A stretch of DNA of 38,733 nucleotides. Origin: Myxococcales bacterium. GTDB lineage: Bacteria > Myxococcota_A > Bradymonadia > UBA7976 > UBA1532. The position numbers and the translations under genes are program-made. Within the stretch, counting starts at the first letter, position 1, and each line of letters opens with the position of its first letter. The stretch spans positions 1-38,733 of the forward strand of contig SHZC01000023.1 in NCBI GenBank assembly GCA_009692505.1, given 5' to 3'. Positions 16,580 through 24,663 of this stretch are shown here, piece after piece. A model generated the notes under the pieces. It saw only the letters and a program-made list of their open reading frames with translations, searched no databases and was not told the DNA's origin.

Positions 16580-18073
16580 ATGATACTGTGTCCACACTGC
16601 GGCTGGGAGAACCCCAGAGAGGCTGCGTTCTGCACCCACTGCGGGCGCGGGCTCGGTCGCGTGCGTGCCTCGCGTGTGGCCAGCCTCGAAGAGGCCCTCT
16701 CCGATGCACGGCCAGATGCTGGCCGACGCTTTCGCGCGCTCGACGCCGGGGCCTCGGCTAAGTCGGCGGTCCGCACGCCTCCGATCCCCGAAGACGCCCT
16801 GCTCCCCCCGCCACTGCCGAGTTCGGCGCCAGAGGGAGCCTCGCTCGAGCCCGAGGCGACGATTCCGATGTTCTCGCCTCCGGGAGCCTCGATGGAGGCA
16901 GACACCGGCACCCCAACCGGGGCTTCTGGTAAAGGTGGTCGGACACGCCGAGCCGATCGTGTCAGCGCGCCCACGCTCATCGATTTCCGACCGCCCGTCC
17001 AACTCCTCGCCGCCGCCCAGGCCATGAGTCGATCGCCAGCGCCTCCGTCGGGTGTTCACGACCGCGTCCGCGAGGCCCTTGTGGACTCCGACGATGAGAT
17101 CGAGATCCCCGAGGATCTCGGTGACGAGTCGCTCAGTGGGCTCTTGGACTTTGACCTCGACCTCAACGAGAGGGGCATCGCGGGCCTTGATGACCCCGAC
17201 GTCGAACACTCGAGCCCGGACGTCGATCACATCGACGAGGTGGATCTCGGCGGCGGCCCACCCGACGGGCCGGGGGCGGACGAGGACGTCGAGGAGATCT
17301 CCACCTCCGATCTCGACGCTCTTGAGCCCCATATCCTCGACGACATCCTCCAGAGCGACGAGCTTGAGGCGCTCAGACCCCTCGGCGGTCGGAGCCCCCC
17401 CCCCCCGCTGCAAAAGGTGCCCGGCCCGGTCCGCTTTCTGCTCCGCCCGCTGTCGACGCAGGTCTCGGCGTCCAAACTCGTGCTTGTGGGTGATGAAGGC
17501 ATCTCGATTGGGCGATCTCAGGGGGGACTTCGCGTCGACACCGATCAATTCCTCTCGCCCCTGCACGCCCGGTTCTCCATCGTAGACGGCGAGCTCTTCG
17601 TCGAAGATCTCGACTCGCTGAACGGGACCTGGCTTCGGGTCTCGACCCAAGCTGAGCTTCATCACGGCGACATCTTCAAGGTGGGGCAGCAGGTCATGCG
17701 AGTCGACGCGAACGAAGGCCGCGATGGCCCCTCGCCCGCCACCGATGATGGCACCCGCCGCTTCGGCGCGCCGAGTCCCGGGTCGTTTCGGGTCGTCCAG
17801 TTGGGAGACGACGGGTCCGACCGCAACGTCCTTTTCGTCCCGGACGACGGCTGTCGAATCGGGCGCCAGATCGCCGATCTCGTCTTCACGACCGATACGT
17901 ATATGAGCGGGACCCACGCGCTCATCGCGCCTCGCGGTCACGCCCTGATCCTTCGTGACCTCTCGAGTCGCAATGGCTCGTGGGTGAAGCTCAAGGCGCG
18001 CACCCGACTGAAGCTCGGTGACGCGCTGATGACCGGCGAGTCGGTCTGGCGGGTTGGGCGCGCGGTCAGCTGA
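16580..18073 (+). CDS. Zinc-ribbon protein with two C-terminal FHA domains
   Basis: ATG 16580 is chosen because the first residues form a zinc ribbon, CPHCGWENPREAAFCTHCG, with Cys4, Cys7, Cys18 and Cys21. The frame extends further upstream only into the divergent gene. The product is 497 aa. Residues about 30-290 are a low-complexity linker, Pro/Ser-rich and then strongly acidic (runs such as DLDLNERG, DEDVEEIS). The first FHA domain covers about 297-375 (ISIGRSQGG, SPLHARF, DLDSLNGTWL). The second covers about 424-490 (CRIGRQIAD, MSGTHALI, DLSSRNGSWV). Both keep the G-R, S-x-x-H and N-G residues used to bind phosphothreonine. This suits a reader of Ser/Thr kinase signalling, yet the nearest kinase-like gene appears inactive, so the cognate kinase is presumably elsewhere. 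Confidence 0.88.
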   Translation: MILCPHCGWENPREAAFCTHCGRGLGRVRASRVASLEEALSDARPDAGRRFRALDAGASAKSAVRTPPIPEDALLPPPLPSSAPEGASLEPEATIPMFSPPGASMEADTGTPTGASGKGGRTRRADRVSAPTLIDFRPPVQLLAAAQAMSRSPAPPSGVHDRVREALVDSDDEIEIPEDLGDESLSGLLDFDLDLNERGIAGLDDPDVEHSSPDVDHIDEVDLGGGPPDGPGADEDVEEISTSDLDALEPHILDDILQSDELEALRPLGGRSPPPPLQKVPGPVRFLLRPLSTQVSASKLVLVGDEGISIGRSQGGLRVDTDQFLSPLHARFSIVDGELFVEDLDSLNGTWLRVSTQAELHHGDIFKVGQQVMRVDANEGRDGPSPATDDGTRRFGAPSPGSFRVVQLGDDGSDRNVLFVPDDGCRIGRQIADLVFTTDTYMSGTHALIAPRGHALILRDLSSRNGSWVKLKARTRLKLGDALMTGESVWRVGRAVS

Positions 18074-18102
18074 GGCGGTACCCGGACGGCCCGCTGTGTA
18101 TT

Positions 18103-18612
18103 TCAGCGGAGCGCGTCTTCGCTGCTCACCGAGGTCGGCTCCATTCTGATGAAACACGTCGGCGTCGACTTTGTGAGCTGCGGCGCGTGCGCCTGCGCGA
18201 CCATCGGTGGCCGGAGGATCTCCAACTCCACCTCACCCAGACCAGCCCGTAGCATGCCGAGCTGCCGCGCCGACTCGCGACTCAGATCGATGATCCTGCG
18301 GCCGAAATATGGACCCCGATCGTTGACGACGACCTCAATCACCCGCCCCGATGCGGCGAGCCTGACGCGCAGTCTGGTCCCCAACGGCAGGGTGCGGTGG
18401 GCGGCCGTCAGCGCGCGCATATCAAAGCGGACGCCGCTCGCTGTCTTTCGACCGTGATGGTATCGGCCGTACCATGAGGCCGTGCCCCGAAGGGCGTGGC
18501 GGCCCCCGGCGTCGGCACGGCAAGGCGTGAGCAACGTCACCGAAGCGCCGAGCACGAGCACTGCGACGAGCGCGGTCACGAGCGAACATCGCGGGGGGCA
18601 TGCGGACAACAC
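18103..18612 (-). CDS. RlpA-like double-psi beta-barrel protein
   Basis: The protein carries a signal or anchor segment (SLVTALVAVLVLGASVTLL) and then a double-psi beta-barrel domain with the RlpA hallmarks: GTASWYGRYHHGRKTASG, FDMRALTAAHRTLPLGT, NDRGPYFGRRIIDLSR and SARQLGM. RlpA proteins act at the septum, and some are lytic transglycosylases that cleave denuded glycan strands; the barrel here retains the NDRGP and D-L-S residues. There is no SPOR domain. The start is uncertain: GTG 18612 gives 169 aa, GTG 18579 would give a shorter signal, and TTG 18720 adds a non-signal extension. It is convergent with the FHA gene, with 29 bases between the stops, and divergent from the carbamoyltransferase-like gene. 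Confidence 0.82.
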   Translation of the reverse strand: MLSACPPRCSLVTALVAVLVLGASVTLLTPCRADAGGRHALRGTASWYGRYHHGRKTASGVRFDMRALTAAHRTLPLGTRLRVRLAASGRVIEVVVNDRGPYFGRRIIDLSRESARQLGMLRAGLGEVELEILRPPMVAQAHAPQLTKSTPTCFIRMEPTSVSSEDALR

Positions 18613-18748
18613 GGCCGGCCATTTATCACCGACCCCGAAAACGGGCAAAATTCTGGATTGCGGCCCGCCAGACTTTCCGAACTTCACAGGGCGTTGCAGG
18701 GCCGGGGCCGCTTGGGGCAAAGTCTGTGCGCCTCATGATTAGGAACCT

Positions 18749-19702
18749 GTGAACCCCCTCCTCGATTTTCTCTCCACCGGGGATCTGGCCCGCGAATCGC
18801 TCGACGCGATCCTGGCCCAGGCGAACGGTGCTGAGCCGGCCTTGGCGAGTGGCGCGATGGGTGGGTGCCTGATTCAGTCGGCGTTCATCGGCGAGTCGAC
18901 GCGGACCCGCGCAGCGCTTGAGCTTTCGGCGCACACACTCGGCGCCCCGGTTCGCGATGTCTCGGCGGCCGCGCTGTCTGTGCTTCGGACGGACGACGCG
19001 GCGCGCGCGCTGGCCCGAATGGCCGAGGCCGGAGACGTCCTGGCCATCCGTCACCCGTTTGCTCCGGGTCGAGGCCACCGCCTGCTGGAGCAGGTCGCGG
19101 AGCTCACCGATCGACCGATTGTCAATCTCCAGTCCGATCTCGATCACCCCCTTCAGACCTTGGCCGATCTGCTGACGATGCAGACCCATTTCGAAGGCGC
19201 GCTTGCCGGTCGCCGAGTGGCGCTCACGTGGGTCGCACAGCCAAGCGCCGATCGTGGTGCCTCGATCGTGAAGGGGCTCATCGAGCTGCTGCCGCGATTT
19301 GGAATGGAGGTTCGCGTAGCCGCGCCGCCGGGCTTCGAGTTGGGGTCAAAGTCCACCCACGTGCAGCATACCTCCGACCTGGACGAGGCCTTGTCCAACG
19401 CCGAGGTCGTCTATCCGTGGAGCTACGCCCCAGACGCCTTGCTTCATCGACCGGACGAGCTCGCCGCCCTCGCCGCGCCGTTCGCGCACTGGACCATTGA
19501 TGAGCGTCGATTCGCGCGGGCCGCGGGTCATGCCATCGTGCTCAGCCCGCTCCCCGGTGAGCTCGGTCCACGTCTCGCCCCAAGCATCGCGGGGAGCACC
19601 GCCGTAAGATTTCGGCAGCAGGCGACTGCCCGACAGGCGGTCTTGACGGCGGTCCTGACGGCCTGCCTGGCCGCGCGTGTCCAACGAGAGTCCAATCGAT
19701 GA
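18749..19702 (+). CDS. Aspartate/ornithine carbamoyltransferase-family protein, atypical
   Basis: This 317-residue protein is a homologue of the transcarbamylases. The carbamoyl-phosphate domain is well kept: ESTRTR (about residues 49-54), RHP at about 92-94, and DHPLQTLADLLT near 130-141. The amino-acid-binding domain has drifted: the position of the ornithine D-x-x-x-SMG loop reads VYPWSYAPDAL, and the HCLP (OTC) or HPGP (ATCase) motif reads LSPLPGELG, losing the His. Substrate and activity are therefore unclear. The start codon is GTG, with AGGA four bases upstream. Its stop overlaps the next gene in an ATGA. It shares an operon with pyrF, which makes a pyrimidine link tempting, but the LADLLT block is more OTC-like and no identity is claimed. 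Confidence 0.7.
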   Translation: MNPLLDFLSTGDLARESLDAILAQANGAEPALASGAMGGCLIQSAFIGESTRTRAALELSAHTLGAPVRDVSAAALSVLRTDDAARALARMAEAGDVLAIRHPFAPGRGHRLLEQVAELTDRPIVNLQSDLDHPLQTLADLLTMQTHFEGALAGRRVALTWVAQPSADRGASIVKGLIELLPRFGMEVRVAAPPGFELGSKSTHVQHTSDLDEALSNAEVVYPWSYAPDALLHRPDELAALAAPFAHWTIDERRFARAAGHAIVLSPLPGELGPRLAPSIAGSTAVRFRQQATARQAVLTAVLTACLAARVQRESNR

Positions 19703-21051
19703 CCGCCCGCGTCCCGATTGGGCAGCTCCTCGTTGAATGGGCGATCTTCTCCCAGGATCAGGTCGACGAGATCCTCGCCATCAAGCGCAAGGAGCCCGGA
19801 CGATTTTGTTCGGTGGCCCTTCGACGGGGATTGAGCGACGAGCGCACGCTCGTTCGGGCGCTCAGCCGACAGCTTGGCGTGCCGGGTATGCTCGCCGGCG
19901 AAGTCCCGCGGACGGACGAGGGGGTAGCACTCTTCGCCCGTGAGGTCTCGGAGCGACTCTGCGTCCTGCCGGCCCGGGTCTTTCACCGCACAGTGACCCT
20001 CGTCATGCGGGACCCAACGGACGCCGCCGCGCTGAGCGAGTTCGAGTCCGCGACCGGCAAGATCGTTCGCCCCCTCGTGGGGCTCGAGGGCCCTCTGACT
20101 GCGGCCATCCGTCGGTTCTATGACCTGGCCCCGGCACGCGCAGCGAGTCTCCCCCCGGCTCTGCAGGCCGAGATCATCCCGGAGCCCCCCGCGAGCCCGC
20201 TGAGTGGCGACACGCTACCGGATCAAGTGGTCGCGCTGGAGACGCGCTTCGACGAGCTCGCCCTCTTGGAAGCCGATCCCCGCCCCCGGCTCCTCGCCAT
20301 CGACGACGACGCCAACATTCAACGTGTCTACGAAGCGATGTTCGCGGCTTCACCCTTTCGGCTGTTCCAGTGCACCGACGGCGCCTTGGCCCTCGAACAG
20401 ATCCGCCGAATTCGCCCGGTGGTCGTGCTGCTCGACGGTCGCCTGCCGGGTATGCACGGCTTCGAGATCTGCCGACGTCTGAAGTCGGACCCGACCCTCG
20501 CCGGGACCGCCGTCATCCTTTTGAGCGGCGCGTACCGAGGGTGGCAGATGCGGTCGGATCTTATGAAACACTGTGGCGCGGACGATGTCCTCGAGAAGCC
20601 GTTCTCTTTCGATTACCTCAACGCGCGTGTCGTCGAGCTGGCAAAGGCCGCTGTCGAGTCGAGGTCCACGACCGGCGGCATGCGACCGCTCGCGGTCGAT
20701 GCCCTCCGCCACCTCAACGCCGGGCTCATGCATTTGCAAAGAGGCGACCTCGACGCCGCCGCCGCCGACTTTCGAAAGAGCGCGGAGCATCAGCCGAACG
20801 CGGCACGCCCCCACTTCTACCTGGGCAAGATTCACGAGCGCCGAGACGAGCGGTACGACGCCATGTTCGAATACGAGCAGGCCGTCGCGCTCGACTCGAC
20901 GTTCTTTCCAGCGATCAAAGACTTGGCGATCCTCTACCAGTCGAGCGGGTTCCTGCAGAAGGCGGCTGAGATGTGGCAACAGGCGCTGTCCTCATGTCCG
21001 GACGCCTCGATGAAGCAGGTCATCCGGGAGCACCTCACGAAGCTCCTATGA
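19699..21051 (+). CDS. MshEN-like domain, response-regulator receiver and TPR fusion protein
   Basis: This 450-residue cytoplasmic protein has three parts. Residues 5-140 resemble the MshEN / GspE N-terminal domain (GQLLVEWAIFSQDQVDEIL, then RGLSDERTLVRALSRQLGVP), a fold that in several ATPases binds cyclic di-GMP. Residues about 195-315 form a receiver domain with acidic residues in LAIDDDANIQ, the phospho-acceptor Asp246 in VVVLLDGRLPG, and Lys300 in LEKPF. Residues about 335-450 contain TPR-like helices (HLNAGLMHLQRGDLDAAAADF, ARPHFYLGKIHERRDERYDA). No output enzyme or DNA-binding domain is present, so it probably works through protein contacts. It is coupled by ATGA overlaps to the genes on both sides (19699 and 21048). 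No histidine kinase is encoded nearby. Confidence 0.82.
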   Translation: MTARVPIGQLLVEWAIFSQDQVDEILAIKRKEPGRFCSVALRRGLSDERTLVRALSRQLGVPGMLAGEVPRTDEGVALFAREVSERLCVLPARVFHRTVTLVMRDPTDAAALSEFESATGKIVRPLVGLEGPLTAAIRRFYDLAPARAASLPPALQAEIIPEPPASPLSGDTLPDQVVALETRFDELALLEADPRPRLLAIDDDANIQRVYEAMFAASPFRLFQCTDGALALEQIRRIRPVVVLLDGRLPGMHGFEICRRLKSDPTLAGTAVILLSGAYRGWQMRSDLMKHCGADDVLEKPFSFDYLNARVVELAKAAVESRSTTGGMRPLAVDALRHLNAGLMHLQRGDLDAAAADFRKSAEHQPNAARPHFYLGKIHERRDERYDAMFEYEQAVALDSTFFPAIKDLAILYQSSGFLQKAAEMWQQALSSCPDASMKQVIREHLTKLL

Positions 21052-22175
21052 TCCTGCACATTGTCGGGGCGCGGCCCCAGTTCATCAAGGTCGCTGCTGT
21101 CCTCGCTGCGGCCACGATGCCAGCCCGGCACCGGCTGATTCACACGGGGGAGCACTACGACGCGGACATGTCGGACGTGTTCTTTCAGGACCTCGGACTG
21201 CCGGCCCCCGATGTTCACCTCGGCGTGGGGGGGGGCCAGCACGGTGCCGTCACGGGAGCCATACTGAGCCGCCTCGAAGCGCTCCTGCTCGAACGGACAC
21301 GCGGCGTGGTCGTCGTCTACGGCGATACCAACTCCACGCTCGCGGGTGCCCTGGCTGCGGCGAAGCTCGGCTGGCCCATCGTGCATGTCGAGGCCGGACT
21401 TCGCTCCTACGATCGGCGAATGCCCGAGGAGATCAATCGAGTCGTCACCGATCACGTCAGCCAGGCGCTCCTGTGCCCGACCCGACGCGCGGTCACGCAG
21501 CTCGAGCGCGAGGGGATCACGCAGGGCGTCTTCAATACGGGCGACGTGATGTTGGACATCGCTCGCCAGAACGCCACACGGGCCGTTGGCCTGACCGCCC
21601 TGGGGCAGTTTCTCTCGGGTGATCGCCTGGGGCCGCCGCCCGCGCCGCTGGATCATCCCGCGCTTCGTGGGGGACAGCTCGCTTCAGACGAGGGCTACGT
21701 CCTCGCCACGATTCATCGAGCCAGCAATACCGACGATCCGCAGAGGCTCGCGGCGCTCATCTCGGGGCTCGGCCGCCTTGGTCGTCCGGTCATCTGGCCG
21801 CTGCACCCGCGAACGCGAAAAGCCATGACCGACAACGGCATCACGCCGCCCCGCTCGGTCATTTGCACGAGCCCACAGGGCTACCTTGAGTTCGCCGCCC
21901 TGCTCGCCGGCTGCGTGCGGTGCATTACGGACTCGGGCGGGGTCCAGAAGGAGGCGTTCTTCGCCGGCCGCCCTTGCGTGACCCTCAGAGATACGACCGA
22001 GTGGCCCGAGACGCTGCACGACGGTTGGAACGTCCTGGTGGCTGACGACCTCGACGCGCTGGTGCGGGCCGCGGGCGCGCCGACGCCGAACGTCCTGCCG
22101 AACATCGAGGCCTACGGCGACGGACAGGCTGCACGTCGCTGCATCGACGTGATGGAAACCTACCTTCCGGACTAG
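21048..22175 (+). CDS. wecB: UDP-N-acetylglucosamine 2-epimerase (non-hydrolysing)
   Basis: This 375-residue enzyme interconverts UDP-GlcNAc and UDP-ManNAc, the precursor for enterobacterial-common-antigen-like or capsular sugars. Family blocks include the N-terminal IVGARPQFIK, HTGEHYDADMS, VYGDTNST, HVEAGLRS, MPEEINR, ATIHRASN and ITDSGGVQKEA. These supply the conserved Asp, Glu and His of the active site. ATG 21048 begins exactly at the conserved MILHIVGARPQF and overlaps the previous stop, so the longer frame from 20973 is rejected. No other polysaccharide genes lie nearby; here it is embedded with a signalling protein and housekeeping genes. A 41-base gap precedes proS. Confidence 0.93.
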   Translation: MILHIVGARPQFIKVAAVLAAATMPARHRLIHTGEHYDADMSDVFFQDLGLPAPDVHLGVGGGQHGAVTGAILSRLEALLLERTRGVVVVYGDTNSTLAGALAAAKLGWPIVHVEAGLRSYDRRMPEEINRVVTDHVSQALLCPTRRAVTQLEREGITQGVFNTGDVMLDIARQNATRAVGLTALGQFLSGDRLGPPPAPLDHPALRGGQLASDEGYVLATIHRASNTDDPQRLAALISGLGRLGRPVIWPLHPRTRKAMTDNGITPPRSVICTSPQGYLEFAALLAGCVRCITDSGGVQKEAFFAGRPCVTLRDTTEWPETLHDGWNVLVADDLDALVRAAGAPTPNVLPNIEAYGDGQAARRCIDVMETYLPD

Positions 22176-22203
22176 GGAACGGCTATACAGCGCCCCTCTT
22201 GAC

Positions 22204-22208
22204 GGAGG
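22204..22208 (+). promoter_or_regulatory. Ribosome binding site that fixes the proS start
   Basis: GGAGG at 22204-22208 is eight bases before ATG 22217 and lies inside the extra codons that a TTG start at 22199 would add. It supports ATG 22217 as the proS start. Confidence 0.75.
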
Positions 22209-22216
22209 CTCAGCTC

Positions 22217-23953
22217 ATGCGTCAGACCCGATTTCACGCGCCGACACTCAAAGAAGACCCGAAAGACGCGGAGGTCGTCAGCCACCGATACCTCATGCGG
22301 GGCGGCTACATTCGCAAGGTCGCGGCGGGCATCTACGACCTCTTGCCGCTCGCCACGCGGGTCGTTCGCCGGATTGAGGGCATCATCCGAGAAGAACTGA
22401 ATCGGGCGGGGGCGCAGGAGGTCTACCTCCCGGCGGTCCAGCCCGCGGAGCTTTGGCAGGAGTCGGGGCGCTGGGCGTTTTATGGTCCGGAGCTCTTGCG
22501 CTTCAAGGACCGCAAGGGCGCCGAGTTCTGCCTCGGGCCGACGCATGAGGAGGTCATCGTCGACCTCGTCCGCCGCGACGTGCGGTCCTGGCGCGCGCTC
22601 CCGCTCAACCTCTACCAAATCCAGATCAAGTTTCGGGATGAGATTCGGCCTCGCGCCGGGCTCATGCGCGGACGCGAGTTCATCATGAAGGACGCCTACT
22701 CCTTCGACGTCAGCGAGGCGGCCGCGCTCGAGAGCTACGACCTCATGTACCGGGCCTACGAGCGTATCTTCCGGCGATGCGGTCTCGACTTTCGCGCCGT
22801 CGAGGCCGACACCGGCGCAATCGGCGGCTCGCGAAGCCATGAGTTTCAGGTCCTCGCCACAAGCGGCGAAGACGCCATCGTGAGCTGTGACGCCTGCGCC
22901 TATGCGGCCAACGTCGAACAGGCCGAGCTCCGCCGTTCAGAGCAACCGTCCGAGCCCGATGCTCAACGCCCGAGCGACGAGTCCACGGCGCGCGTCCACA
23001 CCCCAGGGGCCCGAACCATCGACGAGGTCTCAGCGCTGCTCAAGCGACCGGCCTCGTCCTTCATCAAGACGCTGATCATCGAGGCGGACGGAAAGCTGCA
23101 CGCGGTCCTCGTTCGCGGGGATCACGCGCTCAACGACATCAAGCTCAAGAAGTTGCTTGGCGCCACCGAGGTCCACTTGGCCGACGAGGCGCGAGTACAA
23201 GCGGCGACCGGCGCGCCTGTGGGCTTCGCGGGCCCGGTCGGTCGACTCGACGTCGCCTCCATGCTCGCCGATCACGCGGTCAGCGGCATGGTCAATGCGG
23301 TCGTCGGCGCCAACGAATCGGACCATCACCTCGTCGGCGTGTCTGAGGGCCGCGACTTCAAGGTTCAGGGTTTTCACGACCTGCGGCTGGCTGCCGACGG
23401 GGACGCCTGCCCACGTTGCGACGGGACGCTCCGGAGCTTCTCGGGCATCGAGGTTGGCCACGTCTTCTACCTGGGAACCAAGTACAGCCAGGCCATGAAG
23501 TGCACCTTCCTCGACGAGGCCGGAGAGGACCGGCCCATGGTCATGGGCTGCTACGGGATTGGTGTGACGCGCATCATGGCCGCCGCTATCGAGCAGAATC
23601 ACGACGAGAACGGCATCGTCTGGCCGCCGGGGCTCGCGCCGTTCGCGGTGCACGTCCTGCCCCTGCAGATGAACGTGCCCGAGGTCGTAGAAGCCGCCGA
23701 GCAACTCTACGTCGCGCTGACCGAAGCAGGCATCGACGTCCTGCTCGACGACCGGGACGAGCGCGCTGGGAGCAAGTTCAAGGACGCCGACCTCCTGGGC
23801 ATCCCCTGGCGAATCGCGATTGGCGCGCGTGGAATCAAGGACGGCAACGTAGAGTTGAAGCCCCGCCGGGGGGGGGATGCGGAGCTTGTGCCGTTGGATC
23901 AGGCGGTCAGCATGATTCAGGCTCGGCTGCGCGCCGCCTTGAGCCCAGCTTGA
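22217..23953 (+). CDS. proS: Prolyl-tRNA synthetase, bacterial type
   Basis: This 578-residue class II aminoacyl-tRNA synthetase charges tRNA-Pro. The order is that of bacterial-type ProRS: an N-terminal catalytic half (SHRYLMRGGYIRKVAAGIYD, CLGPTHEEV, QIQIKFRDEIRPRAGLMRGREF), an inserted editing domain at roughly residues 230-400 (FIKTLIIEADGKLHAV, VGANESDHHLVG), the class II motif 3 region (CYGIGVTRIMAA) and an anticodon-binding domain at the C-terminus. Length matches E. coli ProRS (572 aa). The GGAGG eight bases before ATG 22217 settles the start. TATACA at 22184-22189 may be the -10 of an internal promoter, but no good -35 accompanies it. The stop overlaps the region of the pyrF start. 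Confidence 0.97.
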   Translation: MRQTRFHAPTLKEDPKDAEVVSHRYLMRGGYIRKVAAGIYDLLPLATRVVRRIEGIIREELNRAGAQEVYLPAVQPAELWQESGRWAFYGPELLRFKDRKGAEFCLGPTHEEVIVDLVRRDVRSWRALPLNLYQIQIKFRDEIRPRAGLMRGREFIMKDAYSFDVSEAAALESYDLMYRAYERIFRRCGLDFRAVEADTGAIGGSRSHEFQVLATSGEDAIVSCDACAYAANVEQAELRRSEQPSEPDAQRPSDESTARVHTPGARTIDEVSALLKRPASSFIKTLIIEADGKLHAVLVRGDHALNDIKLKKLLGATEVHLADEARVQAATGAPVGFAGPVGRLDVASMLADHAVSGMVNAVVGANESDHHLVGVSEGRDFKVQGFHDLRLAADGDACPRCDGTLRSFSGIEVGHVFYLGTKYSQAMKCTFLDEAGEDRPMVMGCYGIGVTRIMAAAIEQNHDENGIVWPPGLAPFAVHVLPLQMNVPEVVEAAEQLYVALTEAGIDVLLDDRDERAGSKFKDADLLGIPWRIAIGARGIKDGNVELKPRRGGDAELVPLDQAVSMIQARLRAALSPA

Positions 23954-23973
23954 GCCGCCTGCCGGAGGCCGAT

Positions 23974-24663
23974 GTGCGAAAGCAGCTCTGCCTCGCGCTG
24001 GACGTGGCGACGGTCGAAGAGGCCTGCGCTTGGGTTCGGCGCATGACGGCTCACTTCGGGACCTTCAAGATCGGCCTCCGACTCTTCTGCGCGCAGGGCC
24101 CCTCTGTGGTCGATCGAGTACGGGAGGCCGGGGCCGAACGCGTCTTCCTCGACCTGAAGCTGCACGACATCCCCCAGACCGTCGCCGACGCGGTCTCCGC
24201 GCTGACGGCCGCCGGACCTGATCTGCTGACCGTTCATACGGCCGGGGGCGCAGAGATGATGCGTCGCGCCCAAGCCGCGACCGAGGGGCGAATCACGCTG
24301 CTCGGCGTGACCGTCCTGACGAGCCTCGACGCTTCGGATCTGAGCTCAACCGGCTGCGAGTCTTCCCCGCTCGCCGTGACTCTGAAGCGCGCGCGACTGG
24401 CGGTCGACGCCGGTCTCGGTGGGCTCGTCTGCAGCCCCGAAGAGGTCAGTGCGGTCCGTGCGGAGCTCGGCGAACTCAGCCGCATCTTGGTCACCCCGGG
24501 GATTCGACTCTCGGGAGGTGAGCTCGACGACCAGCGTCGGGTCGCGACTCCGCGAGAGGCCGTGCGGGCCGGAGCGAACCTCCTGGTGATCGGACGTCCG
24601 GTCCTGACGGCCACCCGTCCGGAACAGGTCTGCGAAGATCTTTTCGCCGAGCTGTCCGCATGA
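23974..24663 (+). CDS. pyrF: Orotidine 5'-phosphate decarboxylase
   Basis: This enzyme performs the last step of UMP synthesis, decarboxylating OMP. The catalytic D-x-K-x-x-D is DLKLHD in FLDLKLHDIPQTVADA; the N-terminal strand LCLALDV and the phosphate-binding LVTPGIRL and LVIGRPVLTA are present. Two starts are possible: TTG 23950, overlapping the proS stop, or GTG 23974, which has GGAGG at 23964-23968 five bases upstream. I chose the GTG, giving 229 aa, close to the family size. The stop codon overlaps the start of rlmB in an ATGA (24660), so the genes are coupled. Its presence beside a carbamoyltransferase-family gene is noted, but no other pyr gene is in the window. Confidence 0.95.
   Translation: MRKQLCLALDVATVEEACAWVRRMTAHFGTFKIGLRLFCAQGPSVVDRVREAGAERVFLDLKLHDIPQTVADAVSALTAAGPDLLTVHTAGGAEMMRRAQAATEGRITLLGVTVLTSLDASDLSSTGCESSPLAVTLKRARLAVDAGLGGLVCSPEEVSAVRAELGELSRILVTPGIRLSGGELDDQRRVATPREAVRAGANLLVIGRPVLTATRPEQVCEDLFAELSA

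Noticed and set aside
18091..18109. Hairpin CCGCTG/CAGCGG between the FHA and RlpA-like genes as a terminator
   Set aside because: Six base pairs with no T-run, and it overlaps the stop of the reverse gene; too weak to call.
16487..18157. Upstream part of a 968-codon reverse-strand open frame
   Set aside because: It lies antisense to the zinc-ribbon/FHA gene and has no family features; only the part from GTG 16486, with a lipobox, is a gene.
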